A DNA stretch of 64,000 nucleotides from Prostheceraeus crozeri (lineage: Eukaryota > Platyhelminthes > Polycladida > Euryleptidae): the NCBI GenBank assembly GCA_907163375.1, contig CAJQUW010010471.1:31001-95000 (forward strand), read 5' to 3'. Under the pieces are notes generated by a model that saw only the letters and a list, made by a program, of their open reading frames with translations, was not told where the DNA came from and made no database searches. The number at the start of each line of letters is the position of its first letter. Positions within the stretch are counted from its first letter, which is position 1. This document shows, one piece after another, positions 22,786 through 34,694 of the stretch. The translations under genes were made by a program, and so were the position numbers.

Positions 22786-24156
22786 CCCTCAAGATACAAG
22801 GGCTGGGTCAATCTGACCTCCTTTTCATAATTCATCTGGCTAAACACTTATCATCAGTGCTTGAGCATAAGGATTTCGTGGCTTTTACTTTGAAATCTTC
22901 AGCTACAAGATCATATCCGATACGATTTCTTCTGTATTCGTCATCTTCCTGTTACGGGTCCTAGTAATGGAGGTCAATATGACCTTCCTTTGTATTTTAC
23001 GTATCATTGAAGAAACTGAAAATTCAGATTTTTGTGTTTACAATCGATAATTCATCTCAAATTTTTTCAGATATGTTTAAATGACTAACAAAATGACAGC
23101 TGTCGCTGTTTTAAAAGTATGATTAGCAGCTCACATGTAATCTTGGCGCGTGTGTATATATTTCGGTCTCACAAAATACAACAGATTTTTACATGTACGA
23201 CGTATACATGTATATTTTGGTCTCATAAAAGACATCAAATTACTATAAAATATAATTTATTGATTACAATGTTGCATTTGATTTCAATTATAACAATTTA
23301 GGGCATTCAATGGCGCCAACGAATGACTTTTTTCACTGTGTTGCCCACAAACGGGGGTTCACACACACTACACTCTGTACTTGTTTTGTAGCAATCACGA
23401 GATGTTCGACCATCATCGAAGCATTTGGAACATCGCCCTCTTTAGCTCGCCATTTCATGATGCTTTGATAAGCGGGGATTCGGTTGACCTGTCATCCTTG
23501 AAAGATTTGCCGTGATATCTGCAGGTAAACCTATCGATTCATTCAGACGAGATCTCAGATGACTCTGCACCAACTCGGTAGCTAATTGAATCAAAAAGGA
23601 ACACATTGCTGTCCCTGGATTTTGACGAAAAATTGGATGATGATGTTTGTAAATGGTAGGCGCATTGATGCCCATAACGTCAAGAATATTGTGCAAATGG
23701 ACGAGTGGCCATCTCAATTCTCAGGAGTCGAGAGCGCGTGGTGAAGCCTTTGCAGATTTCATCCAAAACGTCTTCTCCTGGTTTTGTCGAATTATAAAAA
23801 AGTTGAATGTCACTCTTTTCAGAACGAGACTCATCAGACACATCGTGGTGCATCATCGACAGAAAATAGACCTTTCGATCTCTATTCACTTGGGAACTTT
23901 GCTGCCAGTTCCAACAATGACAAAATTCGACTCACCTCGAGCCATTTTGCACAAATCGGAGGAATTCCACGCTTATTTTTTGCAATGGTGCCAAGTTAGG
24001 CAGTACTCCTTTGAAGTAGTTCATCAGTGATTGCTTTCGACGTAAAAAATCGATCATTTGTTATGCAACAATAAATACTTGATGATCAAGAACAAGAGGT
24101 CAAATTGACCATCCTTTGTATTTTTAAGTGTGTCGAATACCTTTGCATCTTAAGGG
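22786..24156 (-). mobile_element. piggyBac-like element, internally deleted, nested in a hAT
   Basis: The left end CCCTCAAGATACAAGG (22786-22801) matches the reverse complement of the right end ...CCTTTGCATCTTAAGGG (24156 outward) with few changes. The right flank is TTAA (24157-24160), the piggyBac target; the left flank is TCAA (22782-22785), one change away. Palindromic words of the type GGTCAATNTGACC occur near 22804, 22974 and 24092 as subterminal repeats. The transposase remnant occupies the minus strand. The N-terminal half of the gene is missing between the right end and about 24060. Confidence 0.85.
23320..24060 (-). pseudogene. piggyBac transposase, C-terminal half
   Basis: Read on the minus strand in shifting frames: NDRFFTSKAITDELLQ (catalytic Asp region), GTIAKNKRGIPP, DRKVYFLSMMHHDVS, FYNSTKPGEDVLDEICK (catalytic Asp), then RPLVHLHNILDVMGINA and a Cys-rich tail with CSKC, DCYKT and CSVC, the C-terminal ring/zinc module of piggyBac transposases. 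About 250 of the usual 550-600 residues remain. At least two frame changes and several stops break it. It would cut TTAA targets in the nucleus when intact. Confidence 0.88.
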
Positions 24157-24429
24157 TTAACATTATTACAAATTATAATGTAGGCCTGTTACTCATTAGA
24201 CAAACAAGAAGTCATTACGCGTATAGGCTAACATGTTATGAAAGTACGAATAATTGCTTTGTATAATGCTGTATTATAATAGGTTGCTTATCTGCAGAAC
24301 CGGTAGGCCCACTATTCATTGCATTTCATGCATGCTATAAGGAAATTGAATAATGTCTAACGATGAAAGTTGTCCGAATAACGCCTATGTCCCAAATAAC
24401 AATATAAGATCATATCTGAATGCTGATAT

Positions 24430-24665
24430 TGAATATGTCCATATTGACATCATGTTGAAATTTAGAACTTTAAATCACAACTTAGAAGTTCTCACTGGCA
24501 TTTATGGAGATCGATTGCATCATTTTATGATTGAATGTTCAAAATATCAGAAATTACGACAGGAACTAGCACCGGCATTACGCCATTGCGAAAGTACAAC
24601 CGAGTTCAACAACTTAATGAATGCAAAATCTCCAAGAAATTTTAAATGTATTGCCAAATTTATGA
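24430..24665 (+). pseudogene. Possible LINE C-terminal zinc-knuckle fragment
   Basis: The frame 24353-24691 reads FRTLNHNLEVLTGIYGDRLHHFMIECSKYQKLRQEL. The HFMIECSKY-LRQEL pattern resembles the C-terminal end of LINE ORF2 proteins. It sits immediately upstream of a different LINE fragment. The evidence is one motif only. Confidence 0.35.
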
Positions 24666-25775
24666 TTTTTCAAAGGCGTTCGATATATTAAGCCACCGTG
24701 TTATTCAGCGGCTTCAAGATTTGAATTTCCCCGACGGATTCGTTGAATTGATTATTAACTACCTAAGCGATCGGTATCAAGCTACGCGCATATGTGACGT
24801 TGTCAGCAGCCCAATATTGGTTACCTCTGGAATACCTCAGGGTTCAGTGTTGGGACCGGCTCTGTATTGCATTGTTGCAGGTAGTCTTCAGAAAGCACAT
24901 AGCTCGTCATTTCTCATGAAATATATAGATGATACAACCATTGCTATTCCAATCTATAAATCTTGTGATTCTGCCTCTCGAACAATGAAACAATGAGTGA
25001 GCATAACAACATGATATCATGGTCCGAAGAAAATGATCTCATTATTAATGTCAGCAAAAGCAAGAGCAGCCTTTTGATAAATAAAACAATTGATGCTTCC
25101 GCTGTGATCATTCCAACATGGAGGTCGTCACTGAAGCCAGAGTCCTCGGCGTAACAATTAAGTCATTAAAATGGGACTCACATATTGATAGCATCGTAAA
25201 ATCCTCGTCTAGAAGATTGTATGCCTTGAGAGTTTTGCGACCGTTATTGACAAATGATGATTTACGAGCATTATATCTTGGATTGGTCAGACCTGTACTT
25301 GAGTATGCGAGTCAATCATTCGTTTGTCTTCCGGCTTACCTTGAGAGGAAACTAAATCGCGTCCAGAAAAGAGCTCATCGACTCGTTTGCCGGACATCAA
25401 CTTCTTCTGACTGTACTTGCGGAAAATTTGAGTGTCTTCGAATCCGTCATATCAAGTCTTCCGAGAAACTTTTCTATAAAGCTATATGTGATAGGGAGCA
25501 TGTTCTGCATGATATTATACCCAAAGATCGCTGCCTACAGGACGACTGATTCAACCCTCATCAAGCACTGTCAGATCTTTCTCGACATTCATACCATTTG
25601 TAACTGCACATATAAATGGCTGCTCAGTCGATTGATCACGATGAATATGAACTGTGTTTTTCTTGTATATTCATTTAACATTCTCTTCTGAATTTTTGCT
25701 TCAAAAGTAATACTATGTAATGATATGTAATGATTTTCATTGAATCTGAAATATACATATTTCTTTCTTTCTTTC
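24650..25775 (+). mobile_element. 5'-truncated LINE, TTTC-tailed, nested in the hAT
   Basis: Reverse-transcriptase motifs are clear: YDFSKAFDILSH, YLSDRYQATRICDVV, SGIPQGSVLGPALYC and KYIDDTT, where the usual ADD is IDD. After a frame change come ARVLGVTIKSLKWDSHID, SSRRLYALRVLRPLL, GLVRPVLEYASQ and LNRVQKRAHRLVC (25118-25549). The 3' end is a TTTC repeat at 25761-25775. The endonuclease and ORF1 are missing. The group is the same broad LINE lineage as the fragments at 15395 and 52510, but the tail differs (TTTC rather than TTAC). Confidence 0.88.
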
Positions 25776-26990
25776 AAATTCCTTCAAAGGGCTACCGACG
25801 TACGACTATCTAATAAAGAGAGACAATTTACTGAAGACTAAAGGACATTTAGAAGAAAAATTTAGATTCTGATGATTCTCCTCTCCTTCCTGATAAATTT
25901 TTGTTGTGGTTGAAATTGACCGCAAGTCTAAAAGTACATGCACACGAGCACTTTTTGCACATTATTGCATAGTTTCATGAATGGCTATTCCTGTATGTTT
26001 TTCCAAGGACTTTGGAAATAAATATGTATTGACTTATTGACTATGACGATCAAAATCATGACCATCGCCCCACTGGGGTGTTTTTCCGAACGTGCCCCAC
26101 TGGGGGGGGCGAATTTCGTCCTCCTCCCCCGGCTGATCTCCCAAACTGTTGCACCAATTTTGCCAAACCACACATCAATCGAATAGGCATTGAAATGGGA
26201 TTCAGAAAAACAGTATCAGTTTTATTTCTAAGGTCATCCCTGGGGTGAGGTGAAGGTCAAAACCGCCAATTTTTGACAATTTTCCATTAGATCTGTATTT
26301 GAAATGGAAAATGACAACAAAAACGAATAAACCATAAACTGATCGAAAGATTTGATCAAGATGGTTAATAAAGCGATGATTATTAATCGCTCTTAGATTG
26401 CATCATTGCATTAGATGAGGTCAAAGATCAAATAATTCAAACTTCTAGTTCAGCTCAAATGTCATAAAATCGCACATTAGGTATTTAGTTTCTGCAGGTG
26501 AAGAAACAACCGAATGCGATGACTTTTATCGAGACACTGAGGCTAAAACCAATATGATTATGAAAAAGTTCAATAACTGCTGATCAGATGCAGAAATATA
26601 AAGTAAAAAATAATGAATAATCATATTTGAAATTTGATTTCAAATTTCGAACATGTACACATAATAAGCAGATACTTTTTGTACTTTTTAGTTCTTGATG
26701 AAATAAGTTGATGCCGCAATATACTCATACATTACAAGTGAAAATATAACGAAATCAGCCAAAATAATCCTAACATTCCAATTATGAAATAGCTCTCACT
26801 TCTAATAGTTCTCACAGTATTATGTCAAATTCATTATCCCCAGTGCTGCGAGGGTTAAACAATCGATAATGAGACACCAACCGACGTCCTAGACGACTTT
26901 GATGACGGCGGCATGCCGGATTTGCTTACGCCGGCCACCGGCCGGGCCCCGGCTGCCAAAAACCCGGCCGGTTCCAGCCGTGGTCATTCA

Positions 26991-28999
26991 CATCCCATTT
27001 CTACTGAAAACATTTTATCTCTTTAGACGATTATTATTCATGGGATTTCGTAAATATACTGCATTTCGATTATTGTAGCTTCATTTCTACAAACATGGTT
27101 CTTTTCTTTCAGGCCTACTATCATGATAACTTATGTACGCTCTTTATTTCGCTGTCGATGTTTTATTACATGTATTATTTTAAATTTTCCTAGTTCGCTA
27201 TTAGTCACAACTTTTATCAGAATAATGACATTATAAATTTACTGTTGCCATGGACATATTTCCCATGTATTTTTTAATTTTTAATTATTTTTGTATGCTA
27301 TGTACTCCGCATGCACTTTCTTGTTCGATTTTTATATATTGAATTCGAATACACGCAGAGGTACTTTCTATTTCCGCTACTGCTTGCGGTAACCCTACAT
27401 GCACATTATCCACTGTATAGTATATGCCTACTGGTAATGCATTGCAGTTCATTAATCACTCTATGATTGACAAGCTAACCAATCAAGGATTCAATATCAT
27501 GGAGCCCACTCCTTCCGATATATTCTAAATAATTACTACACATAAATAATGAAGAAAATGCGCGCTTTGCTATATTTTCAATGTATCTCTTGGTTATATC
27601 ATCCTTAGATTTAGACTAACGATTTTGTCCTTTTGGAAAAATCCATAAATTACCACTTGTATGAAAATTATTGTTAGTAAAAAATGTGATATGGTGAATA
27701 AATGATAATTCGCCAATCCTGTGAACAATTTCAATCGGGCTGAACAAGAAATTGTATATAAAGCAGATCTAAACAATTAACAAGAAAATCTTGTTGGAAC
27801 ATTAATGAAATATGGAATGAATGATAAAACAATAAAACAAAATGAAATAAATAAAACAATAGTAACTAAACAGAAAATAGTTGCATCTGTTGGGAATTTC
27901 CCATCTTAATAGTTGTTCTACTGCCTGCCTGTCTTGTTCAATAGATGCTGTAGATGTACAGAGAGACAGAGTGAAGCATAGCATGTGTAGTGCTATCTGG
28001 TGTCAAGTACAATAGTAAAAAGATCAATTACGCTAAAAATAATGTCGCTAGTGAGACTGATGCCTAACCTCTTTCAGAAATAGAGTTTTGTGTACAACCT
28101 GTACAGTGTATGCATGATCGCATTCGGCTACTGACTACACGCATCAGAAATCAACCATCATCGCCTACAATCGGCTACACTGAACTTAAGTTGCAATGTA
28201 GATTATGTTCCTCATAATTGTCCCATGTGGTAATGGGTTTACGCGCACTATCCCATTGCCACTACATTTCCATGAGGAAAAATCATATGGGCTTCCCATT
28301 CCCATTGCAAGTGAGCAATCGAAATCCACAAGATCATCACTTTTGTCCATTATTACTTACTTTTTTAATTCACATCATATTGGTGCGATGTCACATCAAT
28401 GTATTCCTTTGAACATCGAAGGACCAGCTGTACAGAGCAACCCAAAACTCCTGACAGGGTTTTAAAAGGATTTATTTCAAATGTCATTTACAGGTTTTCT
28501 CAACCACAGATATTAATAATGAACAATTGAAAAGTGAAACCAAATTCGCTCACATGAGTTATTGCACTTATTCAATCAGCAAGCAGAAGAAATTAAGTCG
28601 ACCCAATCAACTGTGTTCATGTATTTCAATTTATTTTATTTTATTAATTTTATTTCAATCATATTCAAAATACGAAAAACTAAGTGCAACTTAATTTGAG
28701 CATTCAAATTCGCTATATATTTTAACAGTTCGATAAACTCATAACACTTGACTTAGATAATTATAGCAATTTATCTGAATAATTAAGTGTCATACTGCCA
28801 ATAACAAAACTGATGGCGGTATTGACATGATTTGTTAACACCGTTGCTCTCAGTCTCACCTCATGAACCGCTGAATCAAAAGTTATAGCTGCACAAACTG
28901 CGTAGAAGTCACTTCAAACATGGAGGCCAAGTAATAAGAACAATTAACTTTTCTTATAAACAACACTTTTCTCTCGATAAGACAGGTGACAGCTTCTAG
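26991..28999. other. Non-coding stretch between the hAT element and the methyltransferase exon
   Basis: AT-rich throughout. A CCCATT-rich patch near 28225-28330 gives short frames on the plus strand that look like composition artefacts. The last 100 bases may hold the 5' end or an intron end of the next gene: TTCTCTCGATAAGACAG and GACAGCTTCTAG precede its ATG. Confidence 0.45.
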
Positions 29000-29494
29000 A
29001 TGCCTTCATACACTGCACCAGATAGATACGACGCCGACTCTGTCCTACATTATGCAAATTATGCGGAGGTGCATGTTCCAAAAGCAATATCTACAATTAT
29101 TGAGATTTATAATCAATTACATCCTGATTGGAGTCCAAAACAAACCAAAATACCCTTGATTGTGGACGTTGGATGTGGCAGTGGTCAACTCAGTGGACCT
29201 TTGGCAGAATACTGCGTTCATCTTATAGCCTCCGAGGCTATTGATGCCTCCGAGGCTCAAATCGAACTTGCTCGAAAAATCAATCACAAACCAAATGTAG
29301 ACTACATCACAGGAAGAGCAGAAAAAGTGTCAGAATTTTGTCCACCGAAAAGTGTTGATCTAATGGTTGCTGGATCATCTGTAAGCTATTTTGATAACGA
29401 TGACTGTTTGGAGGGATCCTTTGGAGGGATCAAATTCTTTACTTTTCATTATCTTCAGCTTCATCTTCTCACTTCGATTGAAGCACTTGCGTAA
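29000..29494 (+). CDS. SAM-dependent methyltransferase, partial (first exon or truncated copy)
   Basis: The 164-codon frame starts MPSYTAPDRYDADSVLHYANYA. Motif I of class I methyltransferases, VDVGCGSGQ, lies at residues 55-63 and binds S-adenosylmethionine. An acidic strand and helix (ASEAIDASEAQIELARK, 77-93) and DYITGRAEKV with SVDLMVAGSSVSYFD (101-132) follow in the right order. Proteins of this kind are usually about 250-280 residues; here the similarity stops near residue 138 and the last 25 residues look unrelated, so the C-terminal third is missing or lies in a further exon. ASEAIDASEA comes from an 18-bp micro-duplication (CCTCCGAGGCT twice). It may be a host gene exon or a pseudogene. 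The substrate is unknown. Confidence 0.7.
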   Translation: MPSYTAPDRYDADSVLHYANYAEVHVPKAISTIIEIYNQLHPDWSPKQTKIPLIVDVGCGSGQLSGPLAEYCVHLIASEAIDASEAQIELARKINHKPNVDYITGRAEKVSEFCPPKSVDLMVAGSSVSYFDNDDCLEGSFGGIKFFTFHYLQLHLLTSIEALA

Positions 29495-29828
29495 CACCAC
29501 ACGTGGTTGACCAGTTATCTGCATTAGAAATGACAGATCTGTTTGTAATTGTATTTGACTGATAGCAGATTGGGATTTAGATAAGTTACAAAGTTTGAAA
29601 TATTTAAGCAGACACACAAGTGTCATGTCTATAATCACTCCTTTTTAGACGCCAATGTCATAAGTAAGTTGTTAGATTTATAATTTTGTTTAAAACGCAG
29701 TAGTAAGTTATATTTTTTTTTCTCTCAGTTTTTAGTTAGGCCTGTAGTATTATTATTTTTCTTTATGATCTACCGGAGGTTAGCCTCAACCAATTTAATT
29801 TTATACTTCTGTTTCATCTTGCCTAAAA

Positions 29829-29876
29829 CCGGGCGGAGCTCTTATACTGATTCCGGGCGGAGCTCTTATACTGATT
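29829..29876 (+). repeat. 24-bp tandem duplication
   Basis: The unit beginning CCGGGCGGAGCTCTTATACT occurs at 29829-29852 and again, exactly, at 29853-29876. The exact match suggests a recent slip. Confidence 0.9.
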
Positions 29877-29939
29877 GGATTCTGGCCGAAAGGTATAGAA
29901 CATAATGATATTCATTTCCAAACTTGCTTTGAGGATCAA

Positions 29940-30218
29940 TTGCCAACTACTTGTTCTCGCAGAAATGATAAAAAGTCAGATCTTTATCAATTTTATCGAA
30001 ATGTCTACTGTCCGATGAACATTTCACTACGCCGAGAATGCACAATTGAACTTCAAATATCAAGACAAAAACTAATTGATATGATGAGAGACTGCGACGT
30101 TATAATTAACAAGGAATCCGGAGCGATGCTGAGTATTGTCAACAATCTACCGCAGATGGAAAAGTACACATTACTAATGGACATGGTCGCTCATGCTTGT
30201 ACACTTCGAAACAAGTAG
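29940..30218 (+). other. Unassigned 92-codon open frame
   Basis: It reads LYQFYRNVYCPMNISLRREC, then RQKLIDMMRDCDVIIN and NNLPQMEKYTLLMDMV. The shape is loosely like the C-terminal end of a LINE ORF2, but no diagnostic motif is present. It could also be an exon. I do not assign a function. Confidence 0.25.
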
Positions 30219-30608
30219 ATATTCAAATTTTAATTTCTTATGAACATTATTCATTTTTGTGCTGTTTCATTGTATTGCAAGCCGCATTTCTTTGAATCAT
30301 AAAATATGCCCTTAAATGATAGACTCATATTAAAGCACGTAGCCTAAAAATTGCATTTATCAACTAATGAACATGCAAATTTCCACTCTGAGAAAAATTT
30401 TCATGTTCAATTGCACGATAGGTGTTCTACAGCTGACACACACTCAACACACTGTGTGTTCTGGGAACACTGAAAATTGTTCTATCAAACCTTCATCACG
30501 ATACCAGATATCTTTTGAACTTTTTTATTCGATTATTCGATTCAGGCTCAGTGATTTCACGCTGATAGCCGCTAGACATTTACATATCCTGCCTTGAAAC
30601 GTTAGTCA

Positions 30609-31556
30609 ATGTATGCTGATTTCTACTCCAGATATGTAGATGACTGCATATGCGTATTTGATAACGTAGACAAAATTCACAAATTCCATGAGTACCTAAA
30701 CAGACAACATCCTAACCTAAAATTCACCACTGAAGTGGGCAACAACAAGTTACCTTTCCTAGATGTATTCATTAACACCGAAGATACTTTACAAACTTCC
30801 ATTTACCGTAAAGATACGTATACTGGCCTCTTATTAAATTACAATTCCGTTTGCCCTAGGCAATGGAAAGTTGGACTTATTAATGGGATGTTACATCGAG
30901 CATATACAGTATCAAACTGCTGGGAAATGTTTCATAACGAAGTAAAAAACATGACTAGTATTTTTCAGAAAAATGGCTACCCACGGAGTACAGTAGAAAA
31001 AATCGTACGTAACTTTCTTAACAAAAAGAACACAGTGATTTCCAACGGGCACAATGATACATGTACGAGTACAGCAGATGCACATGTAAACTATACAGTA
31101 CTACCGTATATTGGTCAACCATCGCTTACATTACGGAATAATTTGATGAAAATATACAAAAGATACGGTATCAACTCTAAGATTGTATTCAACACTACGA
31201 AAGTAAAATCATACTTCTCTTTGAAATGCAAATCGGGACCTTTGCTGAAGTCTTGTGTGGTCTATGAATTCACATGCTTGGGTGATCCAAGCAGCCAATA
31301 TATTGGCAAAACCAAACGAAGACTCCAACAAAGGATCGAAGAGCATAGAAGTACAGATACAGCAGTTTACAAACATATCAATACATGTAATCATTGTACG
31401 TATGATATAAGTAATCAATTTCGCATAAGGTATAAAGGCAACAGTAATTATCATATAAATGTCGTAGAAGCTTTAATGATAAAAGAGTATCAACCTAAGA
31501 TCAATCACACTGCAGATTACAACGGTATGTCATACCTCCTAAAGGTTTTTAAATAA
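30609..31556 (+). mobile_element. Penelope-like element: end of reverse transcriptase plus GIY-YIG endonuclease, 5'-truncated
   Basis: An uninterrupted 315-codon frame. It begins inside the reverse-transcriptase palm with RYVDDCICVFD and continues with KFTTEVGNNKLPFLDVFI and SIYRKDTYTG, typical of Penelope-like enzymes. The C-terminal part is a GIY-YIG nuclease: SCVVYEFTC about residue 218, QYIGKTKRRLQQRIEEH about 234-250, and EALMIKEYQPKINH with the catalytic-type Glu. The combination of these two domains defines Penelope-like elements. The 5' part of the reverse transcriptase is missing, so this is a fragment, but its frame is clean and it may be young. Confidence 0.92.
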
Positions 31557-32960
31557 ATAATTGTTTTTCCTACTAGCTTAAATTCTTGCAAATTCGTGTA
31601 ATGTGTCTTGTTTTGTCATTGCTTCAGAACGCTAATCAGTCAACTATTCGATGCATAGTTTATTCTCCATTGGAAAGTCGAGGCTTGTCGTTTAGGACTC
31701 TTGTGTATGCGATCAAGGTTGGGACTAAGCATAGCTTAATTAGCCTAATAATCACTATAGAATCACCGATATGCAATCACAGCGAAGACATGGAAGACCT
31801 TTCGATAACTTTTCATAGGCCCATGTAAGCATGCATCAAGGTTTCCCTCCTTTTTCCACTAGCAAGTATGAATACATACCCAAGAAATCCTATAACTAAT
31901 ATGCCTACATGCATTTCATTTTCAACACGCATCGCAATCGTATAGCGTAGGTCTATATATTTTGTACATATATACATGGGAATAGGACGACAACTCCTAT
32001 GGGGATATGGGATCCCCATGGGGATCCCCACGGGAATTCTATGCGGATGGGGTGGGGATGGGGATAGAAATTCCATCCCCACGGCAACCCTGACTACAAC
32101 CGTTTACAAATGCTCTCGATACAATAATTATCGGTTTCATTTCGAGCGATGACACGAGAGCGAAGTGCGAGTCTAATAGATTGGTGTATAGCTGAATTGC
32201 ACCACAGTTTTCTGACAAGCTGATATCACTTCTTCGATAAATAAGTTGTATGAACTATATCGCGCCGTGTGACCAATGATTTCTGAAAGTTTCAAATAAC
32301 GGGCTTGATGATTTTATTTCCATTGGGGAATCCCATCAAAACAGTATCTTTATCGAATCGAATTTAGTCGGGCGAGATCTTTCTAACACTACCGTTGTCC
32401 ATCGTCAGGTAAGTGGCACTTACCTAACAGTGGACACCGTTGTTGCTTGAAAGATACTGCTTTGATGGGATTTTCCAATGAAAAACAAGTATTCCTGAAA
32501 GTTTTCCTAAAACATCGGCAAGAAGATTTCTTTTAAGCAATTGGTTGTCGGTTTGTCATAGATTCTCAACACTCGATTGTACCCAAGATTGCTGCATTAA
32601 GGTAGATGAAGTTGAGGGCGGTAAAACCTCGGTTCGACGATTTTGACTATTCGGTTACAGGCTACACGTTTCGACCGTTACTTCGGTCCTGTTCACGCCA
32701 TGATGGAATGTCATTTTAGCTCTCACTGTTCTGTCAAGTAGTTTCCATCACTCGGAGTCGATAATTTCATAGTTTGAAAAGCTTGAATACTCCTGATTAC
32801 GCATCTTCAAGATGGCTCCTTATTCGGCTCCCTCTGATGTCGAATACCTCTGCTCATCGGTGAAGAGCCAGTGTAAAAATCACTCGTGATCCCAAATGAC
32901 TGGAATTTTGAGGTAGTCTCACCCACACTGAGTATAAACTTCGAGTAATGGCAGCTTACA
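31557..32960. other. Non-coding stretch with a GGGGATCCCC-rich patch
   Basis: At about 31975-32092 the sequence is a run of palindromic GGGATCCCCA and GGGGATGGGG words ending ...CGGCAACCCTG, which could be one end of a hAT-like element, though no partner was found. Near 32663-32690 a hairpin followed on the minus strand by GAAAC resembles the hammerhead-like motif described separately. I see no gene. Confidence 0.45.
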
Positions 32961-32964
32961 GAAT

Positions 32965-33112
32965 GAAGCTCGTTTAAATTGAATGGGACAAATTTTTAAC
33001 GAAATGGGGCATTTTTAAATTGAATAGAACAGTCTTTCAACTGAATAGAACATTTTTAAATTGAATGGGACAAGTTTTAAATAGAACGGAATAAGTTTTA
33101 ATTAGGATGGAA
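32965..33112 (+). repeat. Degenerate minisatellite, unit about 21-25 bp
   Basis: Variants of AAATTGAATGGGACAAGTTTT follow one another about six times with point changes and small length differences. No coding frame. Confidence 0.7.
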
Positions 33113-34269
33113 AGATGTGTAGAGCGGCCATAACAGATATTCTATAGCTTTTGCCGATCAAATGTAGAAATAGGATATATCAAAAGTTATATCGAGCAAA
33201 CAAATGTCGACTTGTAAAGATGTGAAATTCAAAGAATCGAAGCGCCATTATGATGAAGTATTTCAGTGCGAATCACATGGTGCTGAGGCTTGCACACGCA
33301 CGAAACATGTGAATCACACGTCGTAATCTGGAAACGATATTGCGATAAAATAATGCAACCATGCAATCGTGAATTATCGAATTCGATTGCTTTTCTCGTG
33401 TTAGAATATGTGCAGTGTTAATGAAGCTCGAAATTATAGTTTCCGTTTACTAAATTTATAACGATGAAATATATAGCATTGACTGTATTACTGTTAGTAC
33501 TACAATGTATATCTATCGGTTTTTAATTTGAAATAATTCGAATTATATTCTGACTTTTATACCAAAAAGTTATACTGAGATCACTCATCAAAATAAACGT
33601 ACTTTTGCATTTTTTGTCTAAGAATTGCGGTCTTCGAATATGCAGAATACTCTTAGCTGTTCCACAGAAAAGTAAACATCATGCAGTGCATACCATCCCG
33701 TGTGTCCGTTTTTTTTATATACAGCGCTGGTTTTAGAAGAATGATCTTGTACCCTGAACCTATATGTAGAGGAATGCCATAGTGAAAATATAAAACTCAG
33801 TGGGTGAAACGCTGCGTCAATCGTTCTATTCACCAATATCATTATTTTTTATACCTAGTATAGAACCAACAAAGATAGTGACTAAGCAGCAACAATGATC
33901 TCAATACTTAATATTATTCATCTTATACAAATATCGGCTAAACAAAGTGAACAAATGCTCAGTCATCTCTGTCCCTAGGTGAATTGATGCGAAGTTAAAT
34001 GCTCGGGTAGATCACGCAATGAAATGCCTGTATGACCTTCCCTAGTAGAAGTGGATATTTTGGTAGCAGTTGCCGTGGGTCTAATAAGTGAATATAGAGG
34101 TTGATCTGGCCTTCATGTTTTCGAAGATCAGAAGAACAGAGCAGCGTACGTCGCAGGAGGCTACTGAAACGCACTGAAACAATTGTCGAACAATTCACAG
34201 CAGTGATCAAAATTATGACGCCACCTGACAATCCCAAAATAGAATGACAAAGAAAATTATCAGTATGTG
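33113..34269. other. Non-coding stretch
   Basis: AT-rich with short frames only; nothing recognised. Confidence 0.45.
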
Positions 34270-34354
34270 TCATGAAATGCGACTAGTCGGTTTCCAAATT
34301 GGAGTCGACTAGGCTGCTTGATTAATCGACTAGTCGATAGTCGGTGGACAGCCC
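34270..34354 (-). mobile_element. Possible solo end of a hAT-like element
   Basis: Reading the minus strand, TAGGGCTGTCCACCGACTAT is followed by repeated GACTAGTCG words. That layout (a TAGGGCTGTC-type end with palindromic subterminal repeats) is common in hAT elements. No partner end with a matching duplication was found, so the call is tentative. Confidence 0.4.
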
Positions 34355-34694
34355 TAGTTATAAGCAGTATGATGAATTAATTATTTTGAATGAATATGAG
34401 CCAAAGCTTCTAATCTAAGATGTTGCACTGAATGCACAGATTGTAGTTGTAAAAACGGCCATGTCATATGCGAGTTATCATAGAAAAGGATTGTTGACAC
34501 AGATGCTACAAATTAGTAATTCTTTCTTAATAATCATGAAATTATCATCAAAATTTACAAAAATATATCCTAAGTCTCTAAATTTTAATGTAAATATCGT
34601 GACACATACAGGTGCTACAAAAATGTACATTAGTGGTATTTTGATGACAATTTATGACTGTAAAAAGTATTTGAATTTTTGTATTACGTGTGAC

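Larger units (their letters stand above)
21377..26982. mobile_element. hAT element with 8-bp target duplication GTCATTCA, carrying nested insertions
   Basis: The left end CAGGTTTGGAACCGGCCG (21377-21394) and the right end (26965-26982) are inverted repeats with 15 of 18 positions equal. GTCATTCA stands directly outside each end (21369-21376 and 26983-26990), the 8-bp duplication expected of hAT; the direct repeat extends to 10 bp by chance or slippage. Both ends are followed by CCGG-rich subterminal sequence. The 5.6-kb span contains a piggyBac remnant (22786-24156) and a LINE (about 24650-25775). After removing these, about 3 kb of the original element remains, with no readable hAT transposase. 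Confidence 0.85.

Noticed and set aside
23653-24030. 125-codon plus-strand frame
   Set aside because: It is the antisense of the piggyBac transposase, which has clear family motifs on the minus strand.
32030-32092. CAACCCTG end as a hAT terminus
   Set aside because: The sequence CAGGGTTGCCGTGGGG (minus strand) looks like a hAT end, but no matching left end or duplication was found, and the surrounding GGGATCCCC run is low complexity.
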